Shown here: positions 50,108 to 59,387 of the stretch, piece by piece | Numbering within the stretch: position 1 is the stretch's first letter | Layout of the letters: every line of letters starts with the position of its first letter | DNA from: Bacteroidetes bacterium GWF2_33_38 | GTDB lineage: Bacteria; Bacteroidota; Bacteroidia; Bacteroidales; GWF2-33-38 | Length of the DNA: 64,000 nt | Reading direction: 5' to 3' | Assembly: GCA_001769505.1 (NCBI GenBank) | Contig: MEOF01000053.1 | Coordinates: 1 to 64,000, forward strand | Notes under the pieces: generated by a model | What the model was told of the DNA's origin: nothing | The model's input: only the letters and a program-made list of their open reading frames with translations | Database searches by the model: none | Program-made: the position numbers and the translations under genes

Positions 50108-51787
50108 TTAATATTTAAAACTGCTTCCACCCAAGAATTCTCTAATAATCGAGGTTGGAGGAATTTCTTTTTCCATTTCTTCGGGTATATCGTTGAAATA
50201 GGATAAAAATTTAAGCAACCTTATGGCTTCACTATATTCGTCGGCACTTTGTGGAACTTCGTTTAAAATTGGTACTGCTCTGCGTTTTAAAATGGCAATT
50301 TCGTACAATAGTGCTGAGTTGAATACAGCATCGGCATTTTCTTGGAATGGAAAAATATTTAATTCTTCGCCTTTTCTAACGCTTGGCCAACGTTTTATAG
50401 TAGCTAAAGCAGAATATCCACGATATTTATAGTCTCTAACCATTCGTCGAATCAATCGATTATCGGTTGTAGGAATTCGATTATGATTATCGATTGAAAT
50501 TTGAGTTAATGCCGAAACGTAAACTTTATATTTAAAATCTTCGTTAATATCAGGTGTTAAGCCTGGATTTAAGCCGTGAATCCCTTCTACAATGAAAAGT
50601 GTGTTTTTGCAAACTTTCTTTTTGTTTCCTAAATAAGTTCGTTGCCCGGTTGTAAAATCGAATTTAGGTATTTCGACTTCTTTACCATCCATTAAAGCCA
50701 ACATGTCGGTATTAAATTGCTTAACATCTATAGCTTCTAAGCATTCAAAATCATATTCTCCATTTTCGTCGAGTGGAGTAAATTCACGATTTACAAAATA
50801 ATCGTCGAGTGAAATCAACATGGTTTGAAAACCGAGTACTTGTAATTGAATCGACAATCTTTTGCAAAACGATGTTTTTCCTGACGACGATGGACCTGAA
50901 ATTAAAACGAGTTTTACTTTATCGCTTTTTGTATGGATATCATCTGCTATTCTTGCAATTTTTTTCTCATGTAAGGCTTCCGAAATTTTGACTAAATCTC
51001 CAACTTTTTTGCTGCTTGTAAGCTGATTTAGACTGCCAACATTTTCAACACCTAAAATTTTTGCCCAATGCTTATGTTCTTTAAATATTTCGAACAATTT
51101 ATCTTCTTTTACTATGTCTTCAAGTTCCTCTGGCTTAGATACTTTTGGGAATCTTAACAGCAATCCTTCGTGATATTTTACCAAATCGAAGTTGGTTATA
51201 TAGCTAGTCGAAGGGACTAGGTATTCGTAGAAATAATCAACCGTCTCGTCTATATAGTAAACCGAAGTATAAAGTATTTTTCGATCTTTAAATAATTTGC
51301 ATTTGTCTGGTTGATTATTTTTTTCGTATATTTTCAATGCCTCATCGTTTACCATTTCTTCTCTTTTAAAAGGAATATCGGCTTTTACAATTTCGTGCAT
51401 TCGTGTTTTGATTTTTTCAACGTCTTCGGCATAAATCACTCCGTCTAAGCCCTCAATTTCGCAATATAAACCTTTAGAAATTGAGTTAGCAATTTTTAGC
51501 GTTGCATTAGGAAATCGCTCGTTAAAGGCTTTGATTAAAATAAACGACAACGAACGTACGTACATTCTAATTCCCATTGACGAAGTTATGTCGATAAATT
51601 TAACGTGTTTTGGTTTGAACATTTCATAACTTAACTCTTGAAGCTCGTTATTCACTAAAGCTCCTAATACTGGGTATTTCAATGTGGGTTTTACTGTTTT
51701 GAGAATCTCTTTTAAACTAACTCCCGCAGGGAATTTAACTTTTTCATAATTGTTGTTTACACAGGTTATTGAAATTGTTTTTGTCAT
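50108..51787 (-). CDS. Uridine kinase-like protein with TGS-like N-terminal domain
   Basis: A 559-residue nucleoside-kinase-type protein. The N-terminus (TKTISITCVNNNYEKVKFPAG) resembles a TGS ubiquitin-like domain; the following 200 residues look like the second additional domain of threonyl-tRNA synthetase. The kinase half has the P-loop LVLISGPSSSGKTSFCKRL near residue 295, LISLDDYFVNREFTP and FIVEGIHGLNPGLTPDI. It would phosphorylate uridine or a related nucleoside with ATP. This domain combination is recurrent among bacteria. It ends five bases before the thioredoxin gene upstream of it (minus-strand order). Confidence 0.88.
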   Translation of the reverse strand: MTKTISITCVNNNYEKVKFPAGVSLKEILKTVKPTLKYPVLGALVNNELQELSYEMFKPKHVKFIDITSSMGIRMYVRSLSFILIKAFNERFPNATLKIANSISKGLYCEIEGLDGVIYAEDVEKIKTRMHEIVKADIPFKREEMVNDEALKIYEKNNQPDKCKLFKDRKILYTSVYYIDETVDYFYEYLVPSTSYITNFDLVKYHEGLLLRFPKVSKPEELEDIVKEDKLFEIFKEHKHWAKILGVENVGSLNQLTSSKKVGDLVKISEALHEKKIARIADDIHTKSDKVKLVLISGPSSSGKTSFCKRLSIQLQVLGFQTMLISLDDYFVNREFTPLDENGEYDFECLEAIDVKQFNTDMLALMDGKEVEIPKFDFTTGQRTYLGNKKKVCKNTLFIVEGIHGLNPGLTPDINEDFKYKVYVSALTQISIDNHNRIPTTDNRLIRRMVRDYKYRGYSALATIKRWPSVRKGEELNIFPFQENADAVFNSALLYEIAILKRRAVPILNEVPQSADEYSEAIRLLKFLSYFNDIPEEMEKEIPPTSIIREFLGGSSFKY

Positions 51788-51792
51788 AAATA

Positions 51793-53244
51793 TTAATTTG
51801 TTATTAGATTTATTATTTCGTTGTATATTTCTTCTGTTTGACTAGGTCGCTTTGCATTATTATCAACTACTTTTCCACTTTTGTCGATTAGCAAATATCT
51901 TGGAATGCTTCTTATCTGAAAATGCTTGGTTACATCGGAATTCCAGCCACCAGGAGAAAGTAAGTTTGTTCCATGAATTTCAATTTTTTCGAGTGCATTT
52001 TTCCATATTGTTTCATTTTCGTCAATCGAAATATAAAGAAACACTATTTTTTCTTTTTCTTTATCAGTAAACTTTTTCTGTAAATCTTTAGCATAAGGAA
52101 ACTGTTGACGGCAGGGACCGCACCAGCTCGCCCAAACATCAATGTAAATAACTTTTCCTTTAAAGTCAGATAGTCGAATTTTCTTTCCTTTTGTGTCAAT
52201 TAAGCTAAGTTTGTTTGAGCTAGAGTTAGAATTATCCTTGTTTGATTCTTTTTCTTTTAATTCGGGTTTGCTTTTTTCTAACTCTTGAACCTTGTAAAAC
52301 GTATTCTTTTTAATTGTGTTTTCAATACTTGTTTTATAATTTATGTAGCTTGAATCAGAGCTAATTAACTTAACATAATTGGTAAAAGTTTCTTCGCTGA
52401 TAAATGTGTGATATTTTGTTAAAATATTAGCAATATAGTAGGTTTTTGTTTGTCCGTTTAGTTGCGAATATGCTTGAACTAAAATGCTTTTAATTAATTC
52501 AAATCTATCGTTAATAGGACTGAATTCATTTTCTTTAAACGTACTGTAAACCATATATTTATCGAGAAATAATCGGTAATTTTCTATGTATAAAGCAGCA
52601 TCGTTACTTACTAAATCGGGTTTAATTATATTTAGCATTATAGTGGGTAAAGACTTTATGCTTTTTGGGTGTGTATCTTGAATAGAATATGTAAATAATC
52701 TGTTTAAATAATTGTATTTGACTAAATTATACAAATATGATTTACTGCTTAAACTTAAATCTTTCGCATTGTTATAATTGTTAATAAAATCAATTTGTTG
52801 CTTCATGTTTAGATATAAGCTATTTTCGTATTCGTCAATTCCAACTTCAATAGGTTGTTTGGAGTAGGAAAATAAGTCGGAATATTTGAATTGAAATTCG
52901 GACAGCAACTTTGCTTTGTCAGTATTTTTGCCCTCAATTAAAGGCATTTCGCTAAGATTGTAAAAATGCAGAAAAAATTCATCTTCATTTTCAACATGAA
53001 AAGTATAATACGAGTTTTTATGCCGCAATCTAATTTCTGTTTCTGTGCGATTTATTTTCTTTATCTCTATTGGATTTTGAAAAATAATTGTGGTGTCAAA
53101 ATTCACAAATGAAAGGCTGGGAGTGAGAACTTGAATAGTATCTCCTTTGTTAAATTCGTTTACATCAATCTTTATATCAACTTTATGCTGACTAAAAATC
53201 GACAAACTATTAAAAATAAAAACGATATAAAGTATGTAACGCAT
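51793..53244 (-). CDS. Exported TlpA-like thiol-disulfide oxidoreductase
   Basis: A 483-residue exported protein. It has a signal peptide (through SIFSQ), about 320 residues of a helical and beta-rich N-terminal domain without a recognised family, a Ser/Asn-rich linker, and a C-terminal redoxin domain. The active site is VWASWCGPCRQQ (Cys near 375 and 378) and the cis-proline region is IRSIPRYLLIDKSG. Large N-terminal extensions of this kind occur in Bacteroidota TlpA proteins that work outside the inner membrane. Its stop precedes the uridine-kinase-like gene by only five bases. Confidence 0.88.
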   Translation of the reverse strand: MRYILYIVFIFNSLSIFSQHKVDIKIDVNEFNKGDTIQVLTPSLSFVNFDTTIIFQNPIEIKKINRTETEIRLRHKNSYYTFHVENEDEFFLHFYNLSEMPLIEGKNTDKAKLLSEFQFKYSDLFSYSKQPIEVGIDEYENSLYLNMKQQIDFINNYNNAKDLSLSSKSYLYNLVKYNYLNRLFTYSIQDTHPKSIKSLPTIMLNIIKPDLVSNDAALYIENYRLFLDKYMVYSTFKENEFSPINDRFELIKSILVQAYSQLNGQTKTYYIANILTKYHTFISEETFTNYVKLISSDSSYINYKTSIENTIKKNTFYKVQELEKSKPELKEKESNKDNSNSSSNKLSLIDTKGKKIRLSDFKGKVIYIDVWASWCGPCRQQFPYAKDLQKKFTDKEKEKIVFLYISIDENETIWKNALEKIEIHGTNLLSPGGWNSDVTKHFQIRSIPRYLLIDKSGKVVDNNAKRPSQTEEIYNEIINLITN

Positions 53245-53274
53245 GTAATTGTAATTCGTAAGATTTTGGTAATT

Positions 53275-53313
53275 TTTTTAAAAGAACTCCAAGTACTATT
53301 TTGTACTTGGAGT
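53275..53313 (-). terminator. Terminator-like hairpin between the SPOR and TlpA-like genes
   Basis: ACTCCAAGTAC and GTACTTGGAGT form an 11-bp stem with a 6-base loop. On the minus strand it is followed by TTCTTTT, placed just after the SPOR gene and before the TlpA-like gene. Confidence 0.65.
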
Positions 53314-53321
53314 ATATTTTT

Positions 53322-54581
53322 TTAATCTTTCAAAATCCAAGCAACTTTACCCTTTGCTTTAAGATTTTCGAGTTCGGTTTTTGCTTCATTTTCGGTTGCG
53401 AATGAACTGAATGTAACTCTATACCAGCCACTACCACTAATATCTAAAACTTTAGCATCGAAACCTTCTGATATAATTTTTTGTGCGTATTTGTCGGCTT
53501 GACTTTTTACCTGAAAACTTCCGGCAATTAAATGAACATTTAGCCCTGATTGATTCGAAACACTAGATGCTGGAGCGACTTCTGTTGTTTTTTCAACGAT
53601 AACTTCTTCTTTTACTTCGATTGCTTCTTCTATTATAGTTTCAGTTTTTGCTATTGTATCAACAACTTCTGTTACTTCAGTTGAGTCAAATGTTTCTATG
53701 TTTTTGTCAACAGTAATATTTTTAGTGATGGTAATACTTTCTTTATGCAAAAATTTAGCATAATAAGCCTTAACATGTTCTTTAAACATGAATCCTAAAA
53801 CTCCCGCACCAATTACTAGAACGCCAACAATAACAAGAATTATCAATAGTTTATTCGATTTTTTAGCAATTGCTTTTTCAGGTTTAACTGGTTTTTGTTT
53901 TTCAATTTTTGCCTTAATTTCATGATGTTCGATATGTTTTTCGGGAAGTATTTCCTCTATAACTTTTTCCGATTCTTTTTTAGTTGGCTCTATTATAATT
54001 TCTTTCTTTTCTTCAATCTTAATTTCTGGAATTGGAGGGAGTATTATTTCTTCTTCAATTATATTTTCAACTTTTGGTACATTTTTTTCATCTTCTTTGT
54101 GGTCAATAAGTTCCATAATTTCATTTTCGTTGATAGGTTCATCTGAAACGAAATCTTCTACTTTTTCATTTGAAATAGAAATATCTTCATCAATGAGTTC
54201 CATTACGGTTGGAACTTCTTGTTTTTCAATAATTTCTGTAATTGTATTTATTTCTTTTTCTTCTAAAATTAACACAACATACCCTTTTCCATCTTTTTGA
54301 AGATTCCCAACCGTCTCAATTTTAACTTTTTGTCCTGTTGATAATAATTCGCTAGACTCATGAACAAATTCAGAAATGTGTCGAACAGCTTCGTCGTAAA
54401 CAATATTTTCTTTAGTAGCTATGAAATTTGCAAAAGTGTTGTCGTTAAACTTAATAACATCGTTAAATGTTATGCTTCGGCTATTATCGTCGTGGTTAAT
54501 TTTTACAATAAATGCTCCTAGTTCAGGAATAATAAGTCGATTATTTTCTTTTAAAAAATCTACAATATATTTCGCTATCAT
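53322..54581 (-). CDS. HU-type (CCDC81-like) N-terminal domain protein with SPOR C-terminus
   Basis: A 419-residue membrane protein. Residues 1-100 match the HU-like (CCDC81-type) domain found in Bacteroidota (LIIPELGAFIVKINHDD; SELLSTGQKVKIETVGNL). A long acidic region, rich in Glu, Ile, Val and Lys, runs to about 240; a transmembrane helix follows (LLIILVIVGVLVIGAGVLGF) and then a Val/Thr/Glu-rich periplasmic linker. The last 75 residues are a SPOR domain (HLIAGSFQVKSQADKYAQKI; GWYRVTFSSFATENEAK), which binds denuded peptidoglycan at division sites. It may link nucleoid or DNA-related contacts to the septum; this is inference. Confidence 0.9.
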   Translation of the reverse strand: MIAKYIVDFLKENNRLIIPELGAFIVKINHDDNSRSITFNDVIKFNDNTFANFIATKENIVYDEAVRHISEFVHESSELLSTGQKVKIETVGNLQKDGKGYVVLILEEKEINTITEIIEKQEVPTVMELIDEDISISNEKVEDFVSDEPINENEIMELIDHKEDEKNVPKVENIIEEEIILPPIPEIKIEEKKEIIIEPTKKESEKVIEEILPEKHIEHHEIKAKIEKQKPVKPEKAIAKKSNKLLIILVIVGVLVIGAGVLGFMFKEHVKAYYAKFLHKESITITKNITVDKNIETFDSTEVTEVVDTIAKTETIIEEAIEVKEEVIVEKTTEVAPASSVSNQSGLNVHLIAGSFQVKSQADKYAQKIISEGFDAKVLDISGSGWYRVTFSSFATENEAKTELENLKAKGKVAWILKD

Positions 54582-54799
54582 ATTTTTGTAATTAAAATTT
54601 GCTTCAAAATACTAAGTTTTTGCGAATGGTAATATTCTCATCCGTATATTTTTTATAAGTCATAAAAACAAATGGATAGTAAAGTATTGATAATTAGTTG
54701 AATATGACTAAATATATGTTGATAACTTTTGTTTATTAGCTTTTGAATTTTTAAACAACCTCTTATCGAAAAACTTGGAATACCTTAAAATAAAATTGA
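54582..54799. other. Intergenic DNA upstream of the HU-SPOR gene
   Basis: About 220 A+T-rich bases separating the HU-SPOR gene from a regulator remnant. No gene, RNA or strong palindrome was seen; the minus-strand promoter of the HU-SPOR gene should lie here, but no clear TAnnTTTG box was identified. Confidence 0.4.
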
Positions 54800-54967
54800 A
54801 AAATATTCGGATTTCCGATTATTGAAAGACAAGGTGGCAGAAAAACAGTTTTAACACTACAAGGACACGAAGTTGTATCCGCATTTGATAAATTTCACGA
54901 AAAATATGTCCAAATTATTACCCAAACTCTTCAAGAAATTCTCACTGAAATGAAACATAAAATTTAG
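54800..54967 (+). pseudogene. Remnant of a winged-helix (ModE/LysR-like) regulator
   Basis: A 55-codon open stretch without a start begins after a stop at 54797. It reads FGFPIIERQGGRKTVLTLQG and then HEVVSAFDKF, which is the wing of a ModE/LysR-type winged helix (…RxGGrkt.LTxxG). The remaining residues form a helix to the stop. The N-terminal helix-turn-helix is lost, so this is a truncated gene. A ModE relic would fit with the molybdenum genes at 41-45 kb, but a LysR-type origin cannot be excluded. Confidence 0.55.
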
Positions 54968-54975
54968 ATATTGGA

Positions 54976-55005
54976 TTGGTTAAGAAAAATTAAATATTAC
55001 TTTTG
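54976..55005 (+). promoter_or_regulatory. Promoter of the P5C dehydrogenase gene (TTG-N19-TACTTTTG)
   Basis: TTG at 54976-54978 and TACTTTTG at 54998-55005 are 19 bases apart, matching the Bacteroidota promoter consensus. The ATG follows 56 bases after the -7 element. Confidence 0.6.
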
Positions 55006-55061
55006 TATGCGAGTTGCAAACAAATTCAACTCGGTAAAAATAAACATAAAATTCAGTAAAT

Positions 55062-56690
55062 ATGAACAATGCAATTTTTAAATTCGACAGTCCACAAAAC
55101 GAACCGATTTTACAATACGGTAAGGGCAGTAAAGAAAGAGAACAAATAATTTCAGAATTAAATCGTATTAGCAACGAACAAATTGAAATTCCGTTAATTA
55201 TTGGCGGTAAAGAAATTAGAACAGGCAAAACGGCAAAAGTTGTAATGCCACATAATCATAGTAAAACATTAGCTATTTATCACCAAGCAACCGAAAAAGA
55301 AATTCACCTTGCAATCGATGAAGCCTTGAAAGCAAAAGAAATGTGGGAAAATCTTTCATGGATTGAACGTTCTTCTATTATGCTTCGTGCAGCAGAATTA
55401 TTATCAAAAAAATATCGTAATTTAATTGTTGCATCTACAATGCTCGGTCAAGATAAAAATGTTTATCAAGCCGAAATTGATGCGGCTTGCGAAGTAATTG
55501 ATTATTTAAGATACAATGTTTACTTTGCTTCAACAATTTATAATGGTCAACCAAAATCAGAATTTGGACAATTAAACAGAATGGAATACAGAGCGTTAGA
55601 AGGTTTTATATTCACTGTTACACCTTTTAATTTTACAGCAATTGCGTCAAACTTAAATATGTCAGTTATTTTAATGGGAAATACAACGGTTTGGAAACCT
55701 GCGTCAACATCTTTGTTATCAAGTTATTATTTGATGAAAATATTTATAGAAGCAGGGCTTCCGGCAGGTGTAATAAACTTTGTTCCGGGTTCGGGTTCAT
55801 TAATAGGCAATACTGTATTGAAAAACAAAGATTTAGCAGGTATTCATTTCACTGGTTCTAACGCAACTTTTAATAAATTGTGGCAAGGAGTAACTGAAAA
55901 TCTTACAAATTATGTTTCATATCCAAAACTTGTTGGAGAAACAGGCGGAAAAGATTTTATTTTTGTTCATAATTCAGCAAACCCGATTGATGTTGCAACA
56001 GGAATAATTCGTGGAGCATTTGAATATCAAGGACAAAAATGTTCAGCCGCTTCACGTTCCTATATTCCTAAATCACTTTGGAACGAAATTAAACAACATA
56101 TGTTGAATCAAGTTTCGCAAATAAAAGTTGGTGGAGTAGAAAATTTTGAAAATTTCATGAACGCAGTAATAGATGAAAATTCATTTGACAATATTATGAA
56201 TTACATCGAATTAGCCAAAAAATCGAAAGAATGTGAAATTTTAGCAGGTGGAACAGGTGATAAAACTGTTGGTTATTTTATTCAACCAACAATCATTCAA
56301 ACAACAAATCCATATTTTACAACAATGCAGGAAGAAATTTTCGGTCCTGTGATGACAATTTATGTTTATGATGACAAAGATTATCAAGAAACTCTAAATA
56401 TTTGCAATAAAACATCTCCTTATGCTTTGACAGGTTCAATTTTTGCAAACGATAAATACGCAATGATACAAGCATGTAAAACATTAAGATACGCAGCAGG
56501 TAATTTTTACATCAACGATAAACCATCGGGTGCAATGGTTGGCTTACAACCTTTTGGCGGTGCTCGTGGTTCAGGAACAAACGACAAAGCAGGTGGAAGT
56601 TTGAATTTATTACGTTGGATAAGCCCAAGAACGATAAAAGAAACATTTTTACCTTCACAAGATTTTAAATATCCTTTTATGGAAGTTTAA
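55062..56690 (+). CDS. pruA: L-glutamate gamma-semialdehyde (1-pyrroline-5-carboxylate) dehydrogenase
   Basis: A 542-residue aldehyde dehydrogenase of the P5C type. It oxidises glutamate semialdehyde to glutamate with NAD in proline degradation. Hallmarks are FTVTPFNFTAIASNL, NTTVWKPAS, LVGETGGKDF (glutamate base) and FEYQGQKCSAASR (catalytic cysteine), with FGPVMTIYVY near the C-terminus. N-terminal residues (ILQYGKGSKEREQI) are typical of the long mitochondrial-like form. It stands alone with its own promoter; no proline dehydrogenase is present in the window. Confidence 0.95.
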   Translation: MNNAIFKFDSPQNEPILQYGKGSKEREQIISELNRISNEQIEIPLIIGGKEIRTGKTAKVVMPHNHSKTLAIYHQATEKEIHLAIDEALKAKEMWENLSWIERSSIMLRAAELLSKKYRNLIVASTMLGQDKNVYQAEIDAACEVIDYLRYNVYFASTIYNGQPKSEFGQLNRMEYRALEGFIFTVTPFNFTAIASNLNMSVILMGNTTVWKPASTSLLSSYYLMKIFIEAGLPAGVINFVPGSGSLIGNTVLKNKDLAGIHFTGSNATFNKLWQGVTENLTNYVSYPKLVGETGGKDFIFVHNSANPIDVATGIIRGAFEYQGQKCSAASRSYIPKSLWNEIKQHMLNQVSQIKVGGVENFENFMNAVIDENSFDNIMNYIELAKKSKECEILAGGTGDKTVGYFIQPTIIQTTNPYFTTMQEEIFGPVMTIYVYDDKDYQETLNICNKTSPYALTGSIFANDKYAMIQACKTLRYAAGNFYINDKPSGAMVGLQPFGGARGSGTNDKAGGSLNLLRWISPRTIKETFLPSQDFKYPFMEV

Positions 56691-56860
56691 TAACGAACTA
56701 TTGTACTTTTCGATTTCACTAAATTTATAAATCGAAATTTTCTGTTCTACAAACTTTATATTTAAAACTTGTTTAAAATACATTCGTCATAACTTAAAAT
56801 TGGTTTATCATTTTTTTTGAAAAGATTTAAGTCGAGTTACTGTTAGATAAAATAAAGAAT

Positions 56861-56868
56861 TATATTTG
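56861..56868 (+). promoter_or_regulatory. Bacteroidota -7 element (TATATTTG)
   Basis: TATATTTG lies 40 bases before the ATG of the small lipoprotein gene at 56909. No clear -33 TTTG was found at the correct spacing. Confidence 0.45.
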
Positions 56869-56908
56869 CAGTCAGTAAAAACTTTGTCTAACTAAAATTA
56901 AATTAATT

Positions 56909-57331
56909 ATGAAAATGTTCAGATTATTATTTGTAGTAGCAGTTGTAGCAGCATTCTTTACAAGTTGTACAATTCAATCTCGTTCGATGAAAACTCCAAA
57001 CAATCACGTTCAGTTTGTGAAAGACGATTTTGATTTTTCAAAACAAGTAACAGGAGAAGCCACATCAACAACTATTTTCGGAATTGACTTCGCAAGATTA
57101 TTCTCTAAAAGTTTGGGAGAAAATATCGAAGCTAACACAATGCAAATACCTATTATTGGTAGTTTAATAGCCAATAAAACAAACATGTATGCATTATACA
57201 ATGCAATGGTTGATAATCCTGGATACGATGTTGTTTTCTATCCTCAATTCGAAACTAAAAAAACTGGTATTCCTTTAATTTTTGTAACAACAACCGTTAA
57301 AGTAACAGCTAGATTGGCTAAGATTAAATAA
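56909..57331 (+). CDS. Small lipoprotein, 140 aa
   Basis: A 140-residue lipoprotein. The signal MKMFRLLFVVAVVAAFFTSC has lipobox FTSC (Cys20). The mature part contains VTGEATSTTIFGIDFARLF and MYALYNAMVDNPGYDVVFYPQFE, ending in a strand-rich TTTVKVTARLAKIK. The TSTTIFGIDF and AMVDNPGYDVVFYP patterns recur in small Bacteroidota lipoproteins, but I do not know a named family. It is preceded by a -7 element and followed by a terminator, so it is a single-gene unit. Confidence 0.7.
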   Translation: MKMFRLLFVVAVVAAFFTSCTIQSRSMKTPNNHVQFVKDDFDFSKQVTGEATSTTIFGIDFARLFSKSLGENIEANTMQIPIIGSLIANKTNMYALYNAMVDNPGYDVVFYPQFETKKTGIPLIFVTTTVKVTARLAKIK

Positions 57332-57355
57332 ATTTAAGAATATTCAATAAGCAAG

Positions 57356-57384
57356 AAGGGAGGCTAGTTTTTAGCTTCCCTTTT
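57356..57384 (+). terminator. Rho-independent terminator
   Basis: AAGGGAGGCTA and TAGCTTCCCTT form an 11-position stem with one mismatch, followed by a short T-run, 24 bases after the lipoprotein stop. Confidence 0.8.
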
Positions 57385-57409
57385 GTATTTTAATTTAGAC
57401 TTTATCAAC

Positions 57410-58684
57410 ATGTCTCTAATAAATTATATACTTTCATTTTTGCTTTTGGCATTAATCTATGGTTGTGCTCCTCAAAATATAATTCCTATTACTGATATTC
57501 AAAATAGGAATAGCCATAAAGTAGATGAAAAGTATATATTGGAACAGTCTGACTTTTTTGTTGCTCAAATTAAAGAACATGGGCTTATTTATTACGACGA
57601 CTCGTTAAATAATTTAATTCAAAATTTAAAAGAAAGAATAATAACAGATGATATTGAAAAATATGTGAATTTTAACTTCTATATTGTTAAAGACCCAACC
57701 ATTAATGCATTTGCTTTAGATAACGGAAATATTTTTATTCATTCGGGGCTTATTTGCAATGTCGAAAACGAGCATCAATTAGCTTTTATCATGGCACATG
57801 AAGCTGCTCATGTAATAAAAAGACACATGTTAAGAGGGTTTATTAACTTTAAAAGAAAAACAATAGCTTACAAGTTTGCTGATATAATATTAAGTCCACT
57901 AACTGTTTACAGTCTAGGTCTATCATCAGCCGTGGTACAACTAACTATTATGTATTCAATTAACGGATATGGTCGAGAAATGGAAGATGAAGCTGATAGA
58001 TTGGCATTTGACCTTTTTAGAAGTGCTGGATTTAAACAAGATGAAGCAGTGTTAGTTTTTGATCAATTGAATGAAGTTGATGATATGGGAGGGCTCGAAT
58101 ATTTCTTTTACAGTACTCACCCTACTAATATAATGAGAAAAAACGTATTGCAAACGCTTATAAACGATAGTATACTTAATAAAAATATTAATAACGAGAA
58201 TTTTAAAAATTTGACAAAAGAATTGCAGTTGTATAACATTTCGCTTCGCATAAATAAAAAACATTACCAATACGCATTGTATGAAGTTTTAAATCTTGAA
58301 AAAAGCAGATTTTTAGATGATGATTATCGTATAAAATTAATGACTCTTAAGGGTGATATTTATCAAAAAATGTATACCAATATCGAAGATGTGGCATTTG
58401 AGTATGCACTCAAAACTAACCGTAAGTATACAGCAAAATTAGTAGTAGAATTTAAATCAAAACAAGAAGAATATAAAAAAAATGCAATGCTAATATTTAA
58501 CGAAATGCTTAATAAAAATATTGCTATTGATAAAGCATACAGAGGACTCGGGCATATTGCTTATCAGGACAAAAAATACAATGAAGCTAAAGCATACTTA
58601 ACTAAATATCTTGAATTTAATGAAAATGCCGAAGATTATAGATATATAAATAGCATAATTAAAAAAATCGATAGTGCACAATAA
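57410..58684 (+). CDS. M48-family metallopeptidase lipoprotein with TPR tail
   Basis: A 424-residue lipoprotein peptidase. From ATG 57410, MSLINYILSFLLLALIYGC gives a lipobox (LIYGC, Cys19). The M48 zinc motif is AFIMAHEAAHVIKRH (HExxH) with a third ligand in EMEDEADRLAFDLF; the active domain spans about 45-240. The C-terminal region has TPR-like helices (AYRGLGHIAYQDKKYNEAKAY). M48 members such as BepA and LoiP degrade misfolded envelope proteins. An earlier TTG (57383) lies in the terminator and is unlikely. The next gene overlaps by 11 bases. Confidence 0.9.
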   Translation: MSLINYILSFLLLALIYGCAPQNIIPITDIQNRNSHKVDEKYILEQSDFFVAQIKEHGLIYYDDSLNNLIQNLKERIITDDIEKYVNFNFYIVKDPTINAFALDNGNIFIHSGLICNVENEHQLAFIMAHEAAHVIKRHMLRGFINFKRKTIAYKFADIILSPLTVYSLGLSSAVVQLTIMYSINGYGREMEDEADRLAFDLFRSAGFKQDEAVLVFDQLNEVDDMGGLEYFFYSTHPTNIMRKNVLQTLINDSILNKNINNENFKNLTKELQLYNISLRINKKHYQYALYEVLNLEKSRFLDDDYRIKLMTLKGDIYQKMYTNIEDVAFEYALKTNRKYTAKLVVEFKSKQEEYKKNAMLIFNEMLNKNIAIDKAYRGLGHIAYQDKKYNEAKAYLTKYLEFNENAEDYRYINSIIKKIDSAQ

Positions 58685-59387
58685 ATCAGTTGTAATTATA
58701 TTTTTAGTAATGGCGTTAGTTAATACTTCTTGTCTTACGATGATAAGAAGAAGTAATGATGCTGGTAAATTAATTAAAGAATATAAGCATGTAGCCGTAT
58801 TTCCAAGCTTTACAGAAATAGAAAAGCGAAGATTCAGTGGGCGAAATGAACGATTGTCGGAATTAGAAACTCAAATTTCCATTGAATTTGATACTGCAAT
58901 CACAAAATTATTTAAAGACAGTGCATTTTATACCACCTTAGCTAAGGTTGAAGAAAATGATTTAAAATTCGAATTAAACTATATTTCAGAAGAAATCGAT
59001 AAATATTTGTATCTGATGTACAAAAAAGATGTTTTTATACCGATTAATTCAAACGTAATTGATTTTTCAGTCGGACATAAGGTAAACTTGTTTGCTGACA
59101 AATTCGAATCAGACATACTTGTATTCTCAAAAATTTACGGCTATAATAATACATTTAGTGAGCAATTAAAAAATATTTTCAAAGGAATGATATTTACTTT
59201 ATTCTCAGGCAATGTTGCCTATTTATATTCATATAATCGGGGAGGTATAATTACAACAATTGTAATAGATGGCAACTCAGGAAATATTATATTTGTAAAT
59301 AAAAAAAATGTTGTTGGAAATTTTAAAGAAAAAAAAGTTCAACGAAAGGTTAAAAATAGTTTCAAACGACTCTTTGTTGAATATTAA
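58674..59387 (+). CDS. Lipoprotein encoded with the M48 peptidase
   Basis: A 237-residue putative lipoprotein of no known family, starting at GTG 58674 inside the end of the peptidase gene. Its signal (HNKSVVIIFLVMALVNTSC) places a lipobox Cys near residue 20; an internal ATG at 58710 would remove it. The mature part contains FDTAITKLFKDSAFYTTL and a GGIITTIVIDGNSGNI strand region and ends in basic residues. The 11-base overlap implies coupled translation, so it is probably a partner or substrate adaptor for the peptidase. Confidence 0.6.
   Translation: MHNKSVVIIFLVMALVNTSCLTMIRRSNDAGKLIKEYKHVAVFPSFTEIEKRRFSGRNERLSELETQISIEFDTAITKLFKDSAFYTTLAKVEENDLKFELNYISEEIDKYLYLMYKKDVFIPINSNVIDFSVGHKVNLFADKFESDILVFSKIYGYNNTFSEQLKNIFKGMIFTLFSGNVAYLYSYNRGGIITTIVIDGNSGNIIFVNKKNVVGNFKEKKVQRKVKNSFKRLFVEY

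Noticed and set aside
53895-54146. Phe/Tyr-rich frame on the plus strand
   Set aside because: Shadow of the Glu/Lys-rich linker of the HU-SPOR protein on the opposite strand.
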